The notes under the pieces were generated by a model that was given only the letters and a program-made list of their open reading frames with translations, did no database searches and had not been told where the DNA came from. The translations under genes and the position numbers were made by a program. Source: Affinundibacterium seohonense (lineage in GTDB: Bacteria; Pseudomonadota; Gammaproteobacteria; Burkholderiales; Burkholderiaceae_D). Taken from it: a stretch of 64,000 nucleotides of DNA. The stretch covers positions 1 through 64,000 of the forward strand of contig NZ_JACOFW010000020.1 in assembly GCF_014284305.1 (NCBI RefSeq), read 5' to 3'. Below, piece after piece: positions 41,276 through 49,787 of the stretch. How positions within the stretch are numbered: position 1 is the first letter of the stretch; each line of letters opens with the position of its first letter.

Positions 41276-43789
41276 GTGCGCAGCGCGATTCTAGGCTTAG
41301 TTCTTGGCGTCGCGCTGTTGCAGCAACAAGCTGCCTTGTTCAAACTTGTTTATGTTTGCGTCGCCTTTGCGGTTTTGTGCTCGCTGGCGCTGCTGTTATT
41401 CCGCCTTCAAACTAAGCATGTTTTTCGACCAGCTTTCGTAATATCGGTGGCAGTGCGCTTTGTGTTGGCGATGGGGTTTGGCTTTTGTTGGGCCAGTCTG
41501 CTCGCGCATTATCAGCTGCGCCAAGAGTTGCCCGCAGAATGGGAAGGCCGCGATTTAGTGGTGCAGGGGGTGATAGATCAATTGCCCGGATCAACTGCAA
41601 ATGGCACGCGCTTTACTTTTACGGTGGAGCGCTATTTACTTCCTGCATCCGCGTCAGCAATCGCATCCTCGGATCAAGAGGAGATCCAAGCTCAATCAAG
41701 GATACAGGCATCAACCGACAACTTTCCTAAGCGACTCGCTTTGGGATGGTTCGATGATGCCGATGGCAAGGTCGATACCCCTTCGCTACAACCCGGTCAG
41801 CGCTGGCAGTTGAGGGTTCGCTTAAAACGACCACATGGCAATGCCAATCCCAACGGCTTTGACTATGAAGCATGGCTGCTTGAGCAAGGATTGCGGGCGA
41901 CTGGCAGTGTGCGTTTGAATGCAGGTGCTAGCGCGGATGGCCTTGGCGCAAATTTATTTTTAAATGACTTTGTTTGGAGTCTGCCTAACCTGATAGAGCG
42001 AGCTCGTTTTCGCCTCCGCGAGCACATGAAACTCGACCTTGCAGACGCTCCTTATGCTGGTGTGTTAAGTGCGTTGGTGATTGGCGATCAACGCGATATT
42101 TCACCAACGGACTGGGCGATGTTTAATCGTACTGGGGTCGGTCATTTGATGTCGATTTCTGGTTTGCATATCACCATGATCGCCGGTTTATTTGCTGGGC
42201 TGATGCACTTTTTTTGGCGGCATTCCTTCTTTACCCGCGCGCAATTGCCGCTGTTAATTCCCGCTCCCAAAGTCGCCGTATTGTCGGGATTGATTGCAGC
42301 CATCATCTATGTCGCATTGGCTGGGTTCGGTGTGCCGGCACAGCGCACACTGTGGATGTTAGCCGTGCTGGCGGTGGCGATTTGGAGTGGCAGAGCTGCT
42401 AGCAGTACACATGTGTTGAGTTTGGCTTTGGGAGTTGTGATTTTGATTGATCCTTGGGCGGTGTTATGGCCAGGATTCTGGTTATCGTTTGGTGCCGTCA
42501 GTGTATTGCTTTATGCAAGCGCAGGTAGGATTGATGTCTTGTCACCAGCATCGTCTGATCAAAATTTTATATACAAATTTGGGCCACAAATTCGCGCAGC
42601 CGCACGCGCTCAATACGCAATCACCTTTGGTCTGGTTCCGTTGACCTTATTGTTGTTCTCGCAAATTTCACTAGTCAGTCCGATCGCGAATGCAGTGGCG
42701 ATACCCGTGGTGAGTTTCTTGGTCACTCCGCTTGCTTTATTGGGCAGTGTGTTGCCTTCGCCATTGTCCGGATGGTGCTTATCCATCGCCCATGGATTTG
42801 TTGAGGTTTTAGTGCAGTTTTTGGAATTCTTAAATCGTAGTGGCCTGACAGTTTGGCAAACGCCACGCCCAAGTTGGTGGATGTTTTGTGCCGCGACTTT
42901 AGGCTTATTGTATATGCTTGCGCCCCGCGGTATTCCTATGCGTTGGTTGGGTGGAATATGCTGTCTACCTTTGCTATTGCAACCAGCGCAGCGCCCCTCA
43001 AAAGATCAAATGCAGGTGAGTGTCTTTGATGTTGGGCAAGGTTCTGCCGTGCTGGTAGAAACTGCCCATCACCGTTTGCTCTACGATACGGGGCCAGGGA
43101 CTACTGCTGACAGCAATAGTGGTACTAGAGTCTTGTTGCCGTATCTGCAAGTGCGTGGCATTGCGCATCTCGACCAATTGGTCGTGTCGCATAGCGACAA
43201 TGACCATTCTGGTGGTGCGATCAGTATTTTAAAGAATGTGAAGGTCGATCAATTGCTTTCATCCTTGCCCAGCGATCATCCTATTGTCACGACCGCTGAG
43301 AAATCATCGCGTTGTGTTGCCGGACAAAGCTGGGAATGGGATGGGGTTCAATTTGAAATTTTGCACCCGGTGCCGGTTATTTATACGAGTGATAAATGGA
43401 AACCGAATGCGCTCAGTTGCACTTTAAAGATATCAACGAAGACACATGCAATGCTATTGACCGGAGATATTGAAGCCGTACAAGAAGATCAATTAGTTAA
43501 TCGTATCCCTGAAAAACTTGCCGCAGATGTTTTGCTGGCGCCGCATCATGGCAGTGGCACTTCGTCAACGGCTGCTTTTTTGCAGGCGGTTAAACCCAGC
43601 TTAGCCTTGTTTCAAGTCGGGTATTTGAATCGCTACCATCACCCGAAAGAGGCGGTCATGCAACGGTATCTTGATTTTGGAATAAAACCTCTAAGGACGG
43701 ACACAAGCGGTGCAATCACATTACAATTTGGCAGCGCCATTAGTGTGAGTGAATACCGTAAAGACCATGCTCGCTATTGGTATCAATAG
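41276..43789 (+). CDS. comEC: ComEC/Rec2 DNA uptake channel
   Basis: 837 residues with the three usual parts: N-terminal membrane helices and OB-like DUF4131 domain (about 1-240), competence domain with many helices and the motif GHLMSISGLHITMIAGLF (about 245-560), and a C-terminal metallo-beta-lactamase-like domain with VSHSDNDHSGG and LAPHHGSGT (about 580-830). It forms the inner-membrane channel for single-stranded DNA in natural transformation. The GTG start at 41276 gives MRSAILG, the usual N-terminus in related bacteria. The gene is intact, which suggests competence, but no other competence genes are in the window. Confidence 0.95.
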   Translation: MRSAILGLVLGVALLQQQAALFKLVYVCVAFAVLCSLALLLFRLQTKHVFRPAFVISVAVRFVLAMGFGFCWASLLAHYQLRQELPAEWEGRDLVVQGVIDQLPGSTANGTRFTFTVERYLLPASASAIASSDQEEIQAQSRIQASTDNFPKRLALGWFDDADGKVDTPSLQPGQRWQLRVRLKRPHGNANPNGFDYEAWLLEQGLRATGSVRLNAGASADGLGANLFLNDFVWSLPNLIERARFRLREHMKLDLADAPYAGVLSALVIGDQRDISPTDWAMFNRTGVGHLMSISGLHITMIAGLFAGLMHFFWRHSFFTRAQLPLLIPAPKVAVLSGLIAAIIYVALAGFGVPAQRTLWMLAVLAVAIWSGRAASSTHVLSLALGVVILIDPWAVLWPGFWLSFGAVSVLLYASAGRIDVLSPASSDQNFIYKFGPQIRAAARAQYAITFGLVPLTLLLFSQISLVSPIANAVAIPVVSFLVTPLALLGSVLPSPLSGWCLSIAHGFVEVLVQFLEFLNRSGLTVWQTPRPSWWMFCAATLGLLYMLAPRGIPMRWLGGICCLPLLLQPAQRPSKDQMQVSVFDVGQGSAVLVETAHHRLLYDTGPGTTADSNSGTRVLLPYLQVRGIAHLDQLVVSHSDNDHSGGAISILKNVKVDQLLSSLPSDHPIVTTAEKSSRCVAGQSWEWDGVQFEILHPVPVIYTSDKWKPNALSCTLKISTKTHAMLLTGDIEAVQEDQLVNRIPEKLAADVLLAPHHGSGTSSTAAFLQAVKPSLALFQVGYLNRYHHPKEAVMQRYLDFGIKPLRTDTSGAITLQFGSAISVSEYRKDHARYWYQ

Positions 43790-43887
43790 TTTGCGTAGGC
43801 GAACAAAATTTATCTATGCCGCTTAGCGAGAAGTCCGCTGCCAGCATGCCGCTGCAAAACGAAATCCAAATAATTCTTCAAGAAAAA

Positions 43888-44691
43888 ATGTCTAAACCTA
43901 TCGTTCACTTTTGCCACGGTAATAGTTTTCCAGCGGGAAGCTATCGTCAGATGTTTAATGAATTAGCACCGCATTACGATATTCAATATTTAGACATGCA
44001 CGGACATAATCCTGCTTATCCGGTGACCATAAATTGGCCTTTTCTAGTGCAAGAGTTGATCGATACTTTAGAGACTCGTTATCAAGATCCTGTGATCTTA
44101 TTAGGGCATTCTTTAGGCGGTATCTTGTCTCTGATGGCCAGTAGTCAACGTCCAGATTTGGTGCACTGTGTGGTGATGATCGATTCGCCGGTTGTGACCG
44201 GGTGGCGCTCAGCTTTCTTAAAGACCTTCCGTGTGCTTGGCCTGTTAGAAAAATATTCGCCCGCGCAATTTTCTTTGAAACGCCGCATGATTTGGCGTGA
44301 TAAGCAAGAAGCCTTTGAGCATTTTTCGTCGAAAGAAAAATTCGCAATCTGGCCACCGGCAGTGTTGCAAGACTATATTGATGCCGGAATGCAGGATCAT
44401 CCAGAAGGTATTTGTCTGAAATTTACGCGTGATATTGAAAGTCAGATTTACATGACTTTGCCTAGCAACCTTGGTTCGGTTTCCAGAAAAATTACGCAAG
44501 TGCCAATCGGTTTTGTTGGCGGTACTGAATCAGTGGAATGTCGGCAGGGTGGCTTGAAAACTACGCGTCGGCTATGTGGGGACAATTTTGTGCAACTGCC
44601 TGCAGGTCATCTATTGCCGATGGAAATGCCAGAAAGAACCGCCGAAGCCTGTCACGCCATGATACAAAAATTATTGAAAAAAACGACCTGA
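43888..44691 (+). CDS. Alpha/beta hydrolase
   Basis: 267 residues. The alpha/beta-hydrolase fold is indicated by the oxyanion region HFCHGNSFPAGSY, the nucleophile elbow GHSLGG and the final His in PAGHLLPMEMPE. The acidic residue is probably in FVGGTES. No signal peptide, so cytoplasmic. The substrate is not readable; esterase or C-C hydrolase are both possible. The start is placed at MSKPIVHF (43888); in-frame ATG codons at 43816 and 43846 and a start overlapping comEC at 43777 exist, but the added residues do not look like part of the fold. Confidence 0.82.
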   Translation: MSKPIVHFCHGNSFPAGSYRQMFNELAPHYDIQYLDMHGHNPAYPVTINWPFLVQELIDTLETRYQDPVILLGHSLGGILSLMASSQRPDLVHCVVMIDSPVVTGWRSAFLKTFRVLGLLEKYSPAQFSLKRRMIWRDKQEAFEHFSSKEKFAIWPPAVLQDYIDAGMQDHPEGICLKFTRDIESQIYMTLPSNLGSVSRKITQVPIGFVGGTESVECRQGGLKTTRRLCGDNFVQLPAGHLLPMEMPERTAEACHAMIQKLLKKTT

Positions 44692-44771
44692 GTCAAAGCA
44701 CCAAGGCAAATCCTCACAGCAAGTAATCATCGCGTAAAATACAAATCTTACGTTTCTACTTTGAGCTGACT

Positions 44772-45755
44772 ATGCGCCGATCCACTAATTCATCTTTGTT
44801 CTTGACATCTTCATTCTCATTATTAGCATTCCTATTCAGTGGCAATGGTTTGGCACAGGATACACATACGAATGAATTAAGGGGATCTTGGCTGCCATCA
44901 GCGTCCGAGTATCAGAAAATACAAACGCAAGGTCGTACACAACTGATCTTGGATATACAAAATGACAGTTTGCTTTTGAAAAAAGATGATGGTTTTTATA
45001 CCAGTGGTAATCATCTGATCATCAGTAAAACGCTGCGTTTGCCGACGCAAGCGATTAGTTACGGTTGGCATTTTGGTCAAGATTTATACACCGCGTCTGA
45101 CATTAAATTAAAACCAGCACAGATCAGTCCAGTGGATCATCCTTATGCTGGCTGGATTTATACCGGTGTTTTTCGTGAGTTACAGAACCGTGATGGAAGC
45201 GGCCTTCGATTAGGTTTGGACGTCGGTTGTCTTGGACCTTGTGCTGGTGGTGAGTGGACGCAAACAAATTTGCATCAAGCCTTAAATCAACCACTTCCGC
45301 AAGCTTGGAGTACCCAACTGCAGCAAGAGTGGGGGCTAGTCTTCAATGCCGAACTTGCGCCTGCTCGTTGGAACTTGGCGCAAGATATGGATCTAGCGAG
45401 TCGTTTCAAAGTTAGAGTGGGGAATATTTTCACAGATGCCAGAACTGAGTTGATGTGGCGTTACGGACGTTTGAATGATATTCGTGAAGATAATGCCAGT
45501 TTCGTATTTGCGCGTGCTGAACTGAGAGTCAGCGCGTATAACGCGACTTTGCAAGGCGGCTATTTTAATAAGCAAGCCTTGGCAATGAATCCAAGACGCG
45601 TGATTCCAGAATTGGAAATTGGCTATCAATATCGCCGCAATACTTGGGGATTTTATGCATCGGTGATACGGCGCGGTAGTGAAATTAAAGAACTATCCAA
45701 CGCAAAAGCCGCACAGAATTTTGCGAAAATCCAGTTCATCTATACGCTGCAATGA
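44772..45755 (+). CDS. lpxR: LpxR-type lipid A deacylase, outer membrane
   Basis: 327 residues with a signal peptide ending GLAQD. The DUF2219/LpxR family is shown by NDSLLLKKDDGFYTSG (Asn64-Asp65 and Ser78), DHPYAGWIYTG, and LGPCAGGEWTQTNLHQAL (His168). From memory, Salmonella LpxR uses an equivalent Asn/Asp/Ser/His set with Ca2+. The enzyme removes the 3'-acyloxyacyl group of lipid A at the cell surface, which lowers recognition by TLR4 in pathogens. It is a 12-strand barrel; the C-terminus ends FIYTLQ, without the usual aromatic last residue. It stands alone and converges on the sigma factor gene. Confidence 0.85.
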   Translation: MRRSTNSSLFLTSSFSLLAFLFSGNGLAQDTHTNELRGSWLPSASEYQKIQTQGRTQLILDIQNDSLLLKKDDGFYTSGNHLIISKTLRLPTQAISYGWHFGQDLYTASDIKLKPAQISPVDHPYAGWIYTGVFRELQNRDGSGLRLGLDVGCLGPCAGGEWTQTNLHQALNQPLPQAWSTQLQQEWGLVFNAELAPARWNLAQDMDLASRFKVRVGNIFTDARTELMWRYGRLNDIREDNASFVFARAELRVSAYNATLQGGYFNKQALAMNPRRVIPELEIGYQYRRNTWGFYASVIRRGSEIKELSNAKAAQNFAKIQFIYTLQ

Positions 45756-45777
45756 CGCTATTTTGCAGCGAGCTCAT

Positions 45778-46368
45778 CTAATGAAGTTCAGTCGTCGGGA
45801 TGTAAGATCGGAGGCTCGGTGCTTTTCGTAGTGCATGGCGCGCTCGGTGCAGAGCCACCATCATGTGTTTTTTACTCATACCAAGCTCTGCGCAAATATC
45901 GGTGCTATCGACTTCCAAACAATCCGCCAGTGTAAATGCGCGGGCGTTTTTTATTGGTAGTAAGCCTAGCGCTTGTTCTAATTGGATAAAAAACTTCTTC
46001 TGCTCCAAGGCCGCAACTGGATCAAATTCTTCGCACAAACTACTGCGGTTGATACCGTAACGATCATCGGCTAAATGCGGTGATGCATCGATGCTGCAAG
46101 TGGTATCAAAATTAGGTTCGGCATATAAGTTTTGTGTTTGCTTTGCTCGGCGAAAATTATCAATGATCTTGAACTTCAGGATGCCGATAACATAGGTCGC
46201 CAACGAGGATTTTCCGGCGAAACGTTCTGGTGCTTCTAGTACGGCAAGTAGCGATTCTTGTACCACATCTTCGGCAATCGCATCGTCATAAATGCGTTGC
46301 TTTGTGAAGCGCAAGAGTTGGGGGCGCAATTCGCTTAGTTGATCGTATGAAATTAGGCTGATTGCCAT
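45778..46368 (-). CDS. Sigma-70 family RNA polymerase sigma factor, ECF-like
   Basis: 196 residues with sigma region 2 (LLRFTKQRIYDDAIAEDVVQESLLAVLEAP and the -10-binding KFKIIDNFRR) and region 4 (DICAELGMSKKHMMVALHRARHALR). A long, weakly conserved linker of about 60 residues sits between them. It is an ECF-type factor of the kind often annotated as RpoE-related family X. It is the last gene on this strand after the truncated haemoglobin gene; no anti-sigma gene is directly beside it. ATG 46368 with GAGAG upstream is preferred over the longer reading from 46437. Confidence 0.85.
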   Translation of the reverse strand: MAISLISYDQLSELRPQLLRFTKQRIYDDAIAEDVVQESLLAVLEAPERFAGKSSLATYVIGILKFKIIDNFRRAKQTQNLYAEPNFDTTCSIDASPHLADDRYGINRSSLCEEFDPVAALEQKKFFIQLEQALGLLPIKNARAFTLADCLEVDSTDICAELGMSKKHMMVALHRARHALRKAPSLRSYIPTTELH

Positions 46369-46439
46369 ATGGTGCTCTCGTTTTATTAGTATCGCTGTTT
46401 GTATTTTTTTGTTTTTTCTTAAACAGAAATTGTGCAATC

Positions 46440-46500
46440 GGTTAACGACGATGCTAGCCAGTCGTCTCTACAAGGCAGTGTAGACATCGTCGTTCTAACC
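46440..46500. repeat. Long imperfect hairpin downstream of haemoglobin gene
   Basis: GGTTAACGACGATG (46440-46453) pairs with CATCGTCGTTCTAACC (46485-46500) with a two-base bulge, and an inner CTACA/TGTAG stem extends it. It lies between the haemoglobin stop and the sigma factor gene. No T-tract; it may be a structured spacer or processing site. Confidence 0.5.
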
Positions 46501-46511
46501 CGAAGTGCAGC

Positions 46512-46967
46512 TTATTTACTGACGATAGGACGTTGCATAGGTGCGAGTTTTGCTACCAATTTATTCGCAATGGAGGAGGGAACTTGATTCATTTCCATGG
46601 CGATCTGTAAGTCCTCCGCCAACGCATTAAAGTGGGCATTGCTTATGCTCATGCCTTGATGGGCTTCGTACATATCTTTGCCTTTGTATTGGCACGGGCC
46701 ACCGGCTAGTTCGCAAAACTGCGCAACCAATAGAGCACTAAATTCATCCTTTTTCATTTTCGAAAAAAAAGTGTTGATACGCGTGTCGGCTAAAATCAAA
46801 GGCACAAAATCATTGACGATTTTGGTAATGCCTTCTGTCTTGCCTAGACCTTGATAAATGCTGTCGTCTTTTTCCATGCTCTGTGCTTGCGCTGCAAAGC
46901 TGGTAGAGATTGCGATTAAAGCGATGCTGATGAATTGAGTAAATCTGTGACGGAATGTGTTGTTCAT
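46512..46967 (-). CDS. Exported group 1 truncated haemoglobin
   Basis: 151 residues. A signal peptide (about 1-28, ending AAQA) precedes a complete 2-on-2 globin of group I: YQGLGKTEGITKIVNDFV, Phe67-Phe68 in the CD1 region, CELAGGPCQYKGKDM, and the proximal haem ligand His103 in MYEAHQGM. The fold is standard, but export is unusual because most truncated haemoglobins are cytoplasmic. It could act in the periplasm in NO or oxygen chemistry, or in haem handling. It follows the DUF3034 gene on the same strand and is probably cotranscribed from the ECF-type promoter at 48007-48039. Confidence 0.9.
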   Translation of the reverse strand: MNNTFRHRFTQFISIALIAISTSFAAQAQSMEKDDSIYQGLGKTEGITKIVNDFVPLILADTRINTFFSKMKKDEFSALLVAQFCELAGGPCQYKGKDMYEAHQGMSISNAHFNALAEDLQIAMEMNQVPSSIANKLVAKLAPMQRPIVSK

Positions 46968-47026
46968 GATGAGTTTCTTTCAAATTTGGTGATGGAGTGT
47001 TGTTTTTATATTTTCGTCAACGCAGC

Positions 47027-47938
47027 TTAAAAACCCGCTTGCATAGACAGATACCAACCGCGTTGTTTCTTTGGATTGAAAATCGTGATATCGCCTAGCT
47101 GGACATAGGCAGCCGTGACTGAGAAATTCTTAGTTGGGAAGTAAGCGACAAACACGTCAGAAAAGTCTTTCTCGTTGTCGACACCAAGGTTGCGTGGCTT
47201 CATGCGGTACTCTGCGCCAACCACTAATTTTCGGTTAATTAGATAAGCGATTGAACCTTCGAGTTGCGCTTGATATTGATCTTTTTTATCGCCACCAAAG
47301 CCAAGCAGGCCCATCTGATTCGCCTTGGTCATTCGCACTGTGCCGTTCACAAGTAAGCTTTGTGCCAAGTAAATTTTCGTGGCAGAGACGTAGTAATCAA
47401 TACCGTGATCGTCTTTCGCGCCCAACTGCTTTACGTTAGTAATCCCTAGCGCACCGAGCCCACCCACGCTGGCGTCGCGTTTGTATTGCAAACCAGCGGC
47501 AATTTGGGGCATCCATCCCGCTTGGTCATACACAGCATCACCGGCCAATTTAACTTTAACGCCGAAAATATCTTGCTTCAAATTGAGTGCATTGAGCGGC
47601 GCCAAACTGCCAGTAAATTCTTGCTGCGCGAGCGAGAATTCAACACGATCTGCGATGCCAACGGCAACGCCGTAAGTTTTTAGACGGTAATCTTGTGTAT
47701 TGACTTGGGTGTAGTGGGCGTTTGCCCCATAGCTATCGCGGGTGCCATATCCAGTGATCAAAGCCCATGGGGTTAAGCCACCACCACCAGCGCCTTCGAC
47801 TTGGCTTACGCCACCCGTCGCGGTGAGTTTGCCCATGTCGGGCACGCGGGAATCTTGTGCCTGAGCTGCGCTTGCGGATATGCCGATACTAGCGATGGCA
47901 ATGAGTTTGATTGCTGGATAACGTTTGAACCTGATCAT
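47027..47938 (-). CDS. DUF3034 family outer-membrane protein
   Basis: 303 residues with a signal peptide ending AAQAQD and many amphipathic beta strands to a C-terminal Phe (MQAGF), so a barrel in the outer membrane. It matches the DUF3034 family in length and in motifs such as LTATGGVSQVEGAGGGGLTPWA. Function unknown. It precedes the haemoglobin gene by 59 bases and is transcribed from a promoter shared with the ECF sigma gene, so it belongs to that regulon. GGGAG sits six bases before ATG 47938. Confidence 0.85.
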   Translation of the reverse strand: MIRFKRYPAIKLIAIASIGISASAAQAQDSRVPDMGKLTATGGVSQVEGAGGGGLTPWALITGYGTRDSYGANAHYTQVNTQDYRLKTYGVAVGIADRVEFSLAQQEFTGSLAPLNALNLKQDIFGVKVKLAGDAVYDQAGWMPQIAAGLQYKRDASVGGLGALGITNVKQLGAKDDHGIDYYVSATKIYLAQSLLVNGTVRMTKANQMGLLGFGGDKKDQYQAQLEGSIAYLINRKLVVGAEYRMKPRNLGVDNEKDFSDVFVAYFPTKNFSVTAAYVQLGDITIFNPKKQRGWYLSMQAGF

Positions 47939-48006
47939 GTGAACTCCCTGATTGTGTAGTTGATGAGCTTTAGTGAATACCGTGGTGTTTCAAGTGACTG
48001 CTAGAG

Positions 48007-48039
48007 ACTTATACGCCGGGGAGTTGCAACTGGATTCAA
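48007..48039 (-). promoter_or_regulatory. ECF-type promoter of the DUF3034-haemoglobin genes
   Basis: On the minus strand TTGAATCC (48039-48032), 16 bases, then CGTATAAGT (48015-48007). The same motif pair with the same spacing precedes the ECF sigma gene at 49620-49652. The start point would be near 48000, about 60 bases before the DUF3034 ATG. Confidence 0.75.
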
Positions 48040-48086
48040 GATTTTTGAAATATTTTTGCGATCGTGCTTTTGGGTGTCTAATTAAC

Positions 48087-48121
48087 AAAAAGCCATCCAC
48101 ATTTTCTCGTGTGGATGGCTT
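48087..48121 (-). terminator. Intrinsic terminator after the sigma/anti-sigma genes
   Basis: AAGCCATCCACA (48090-48101) pairs perfectly with TGTGGATGGCTT (48110-48121). Read on the minus strand it is followed by TTTTTGTT. It separates the anti-sigma gene from the DUF3034 promoter, so the two units are transcribed separately. Confidence 0.9.
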
Positions 48122-48160
48122 GATGGTTTTGCGGTAATTGATTAACTAATTGGGTCTGAC

Positions 48161-48880
48161 TTAAGCGGTCTTGAGCCAATTGCCTTTGAATAGAATTGGA
48201 CCACTAGGTTTTTCCGGATTGCTTGAGCCACCTTTGGGTTCCAAACTGATCGCGAGTAATTGCGGTGTATCGCTGTTGACTTCCGCTGGAAGTGTAATAC
48301 GCAATACATTTTTATCCGCAGTATCGCTGATGACACCCAGAGAGCGTATTTTGCCTTCTTTTGAAATCGACCAAAGCTCTAGGCTTTTGTCTGCAGCTAG
48401 CACAGGTTTATCAATGAAACGAAGCAAGATTTGATGATGTTTGACATCACTAGAAATCACGGCGATAGGGCGTGCTTGATCATCTGATAAGGTGGCGACG
48501 TACAGATCAGGTGCAATACTTGGCTCTAGAGGTTTGATGACGAACACAGCCAACAGAATCAGCGCTGTACTCGCGATTAAACTAAAACTGCGCCAGAAAT
48601 TGAGCGATTCCAAGAAATCAAATATTGCATTCTTGCTTTGCATCGCTCCCAATTTGAGCTGTTGTTCGATATTGCGCCAAACCTGTGCTTGAGGCACTTG
48701 TTTGCGGCTAAATTCCATCATAGGCATAAGATGCTGCTCCCATTCTCTGACGACTTGTTGTAAGTGCGGATCGTTTATCAGCCAGTTGTGAAAGCGACGG
48801 CGTGCGCCACCACGCAATGTGCCGAGCACATATTCGGCGGCTAGTTTGTGTTGTAGTCGCTTATTGTGTTGGATGTTCAT
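48161..48880 (-). CDS. Anti-sigma factor, RskA-like
   Basis: 239 residues. The N-terminal 80 residues bind the sigma factor in this family (AAEYVLGTLRGGARRRFHNWL is typical). One membrane helix lies at about 97-117, followed by a periplasmic RskA C-terminal domain (LYVATLSDDQARPIAVIS, LELWSISKEGKIRSLG). It should hold the ECF sigma factor at the inner membrane until a signal, in known cases often redox or proteolysis, releases it. Its ATG overlaps the sigma factor stop (ATGA), so both are made together. Confidence 0.9.
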   Translation of the reverse strand: MNIQHNKRLQHKLAAEYVLGTLRGGARRRFHNWLINDPHLQQVVREWEQHLMPMMEFSRKQVPQAQVWRNIEQQLKLGAMQSKNAIFDFLESLNFWRSFSLIASTALILLAVFVIKPLEPSIAPDLYVATLSDDQARPIAVISSDVKHHQILLRFIDKPVLAADKSLELWSISKEGKIRSLGVISDTADKNVLRITLPAEVNSDTPQLLAISLEPKGGSSNPEKPSGPILFKGNWLKTA

Positions 48881-49521
48881 AGTTTTGCCCCCGCACCTGT
48901 GCCGTTGGCATGGTTAGCATTATTCGTATTGAGACAAAGTCGGAGTTTTTCTAAGCCGCGTCGTATCCACGTTTTAATGGTTCCCATCGGTAATTGCATT
49001 TGTTCCGCGACTTCGCTATGGGATAAATCATGAAAGTAAGCCAAGCTCATCGCTTGGCGATGTAGGCCTTCTAATTTTGTCATGCAGCGAGCAAGAGACG
49101 CAGCATCCTGACTGAGTTCTAATGCTTGTGCTGGCGTCGGATCGGCGCTTTCCATGGCTTGCCACACTTCAGCTTCGAATTGATCGGTGTCATAGCTCAC
49201 ATGCAAATGCTGGCCATTATTCAGTTTTCGCAGCAGATCAAAGGCGCGATTGCGCACGATCGTCGTCATCCACGTCATCGGTGAAGCAAGACTACTTTGA
49301 TAGCTAGCAGCGTTATTCCAAATATTGACGAAGCTTTCTTGTAAGACCTCTTCGGCTAATTCGCGGTTTTGTAAAATTCGCAAAATGAAGCTAAATAATT
49401 TAGCCGAGCTCGCCTCATATAAATCTCTGAAGGCTTTTGCATCTTGTTTGGCGACGGCGACTAGGCACAGATGTAAATGTGCCGGGTCGGTAGCTGGGGT
49501 CGGGGATTTTGAATTTGACAA
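48877..49521 (-). CDS. ECF RNA polymerase sigma factor (SigK-like)
   Basis: 214 residues from the preferred start. Region 2 (FRDLYEASSAKLFSFILRIL, ELAEEVLQESFVNIWNNA, NRAFDLLRK) and region 4 (HSEVAEQMQLPMGTIKTWIRRGLEKLR) are complete. With the RskA-like anti-sigma gene it forms the SigK/RskA type of pair. I choose the TTG at 49521 because AAAGGA lies about eight bases upstream and because the candidate promoter at 49620-49652 would leave almost no leader before the ATG at 49605. The same promoter motif occurs before the DUF3034 gene, so autoregulation is likely. Confidence 0.87.
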   Translation of the reverse strand: MSNSKSPTPATDPAHLHLCLVAVAKQDAKAFRDLYEASSAKLFSFILRILQNRELAEEVLQESFVNIWNNAASYQSSLASPMTWMTTIVRNRAFDLLRKLNNGQHLHVSYDTDQFEAEVWQAMESADPTPAQALELSQDAASLARCMTKLEGLHRQAMSLAYFHDLSHSEVAEQMQLPMGTIKTWIRRGLEKLRLCLNTNNANHANGTGAGAKL

Positions 49522-49619
49522 GAGATGTCCTTTATTGAAGTCGGTTATGTTCAAGACCGGTAGCTGACAAGGTTTAATGAGGACTGGTAGCGCTTGGTGC
49601 AGCATGCGGGGTGCATATA

Positions 49620-49652
49620 ACTTATACGGCTACAAGTCCGAATCGGATGCAA
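49620..49652 (-). promoter_or_regulatory. ECF-type promoter of the sigma/anti-sigma genes
   Basis: On the minus strand TTGCATCC (49652-49645), 16 bases, then CGTATAAGT (49628-49620). It matches the DUF3034 promoter in 16 of 17 motif bases and in spacing. Transcription would begin near 49612, giving a leader of about 90 bases to the TTG start. Confidence 0.75.
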
Positions 49653-49787
49653 GAAATGTCAATTTATTTTTTGATCTTTTTCCTAGGTGAGCAATTTGGC
49701 TGCGAATTAATTAGCTAGGTAATATCTTGATTTTGCACAATTTTGTGTCAATTCGTTTACTTGATTCTGGGGCAAAAGCGGGTCAAA

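Noticed and set aside
48877-49605. ATG at 49605 as start of the SigK-like factor
   Set aside because: It would leave only a few bases after the predicted transcription start and has no Shine-Dalgarno site; the TTG at 49521 has AAAGGA upstream.
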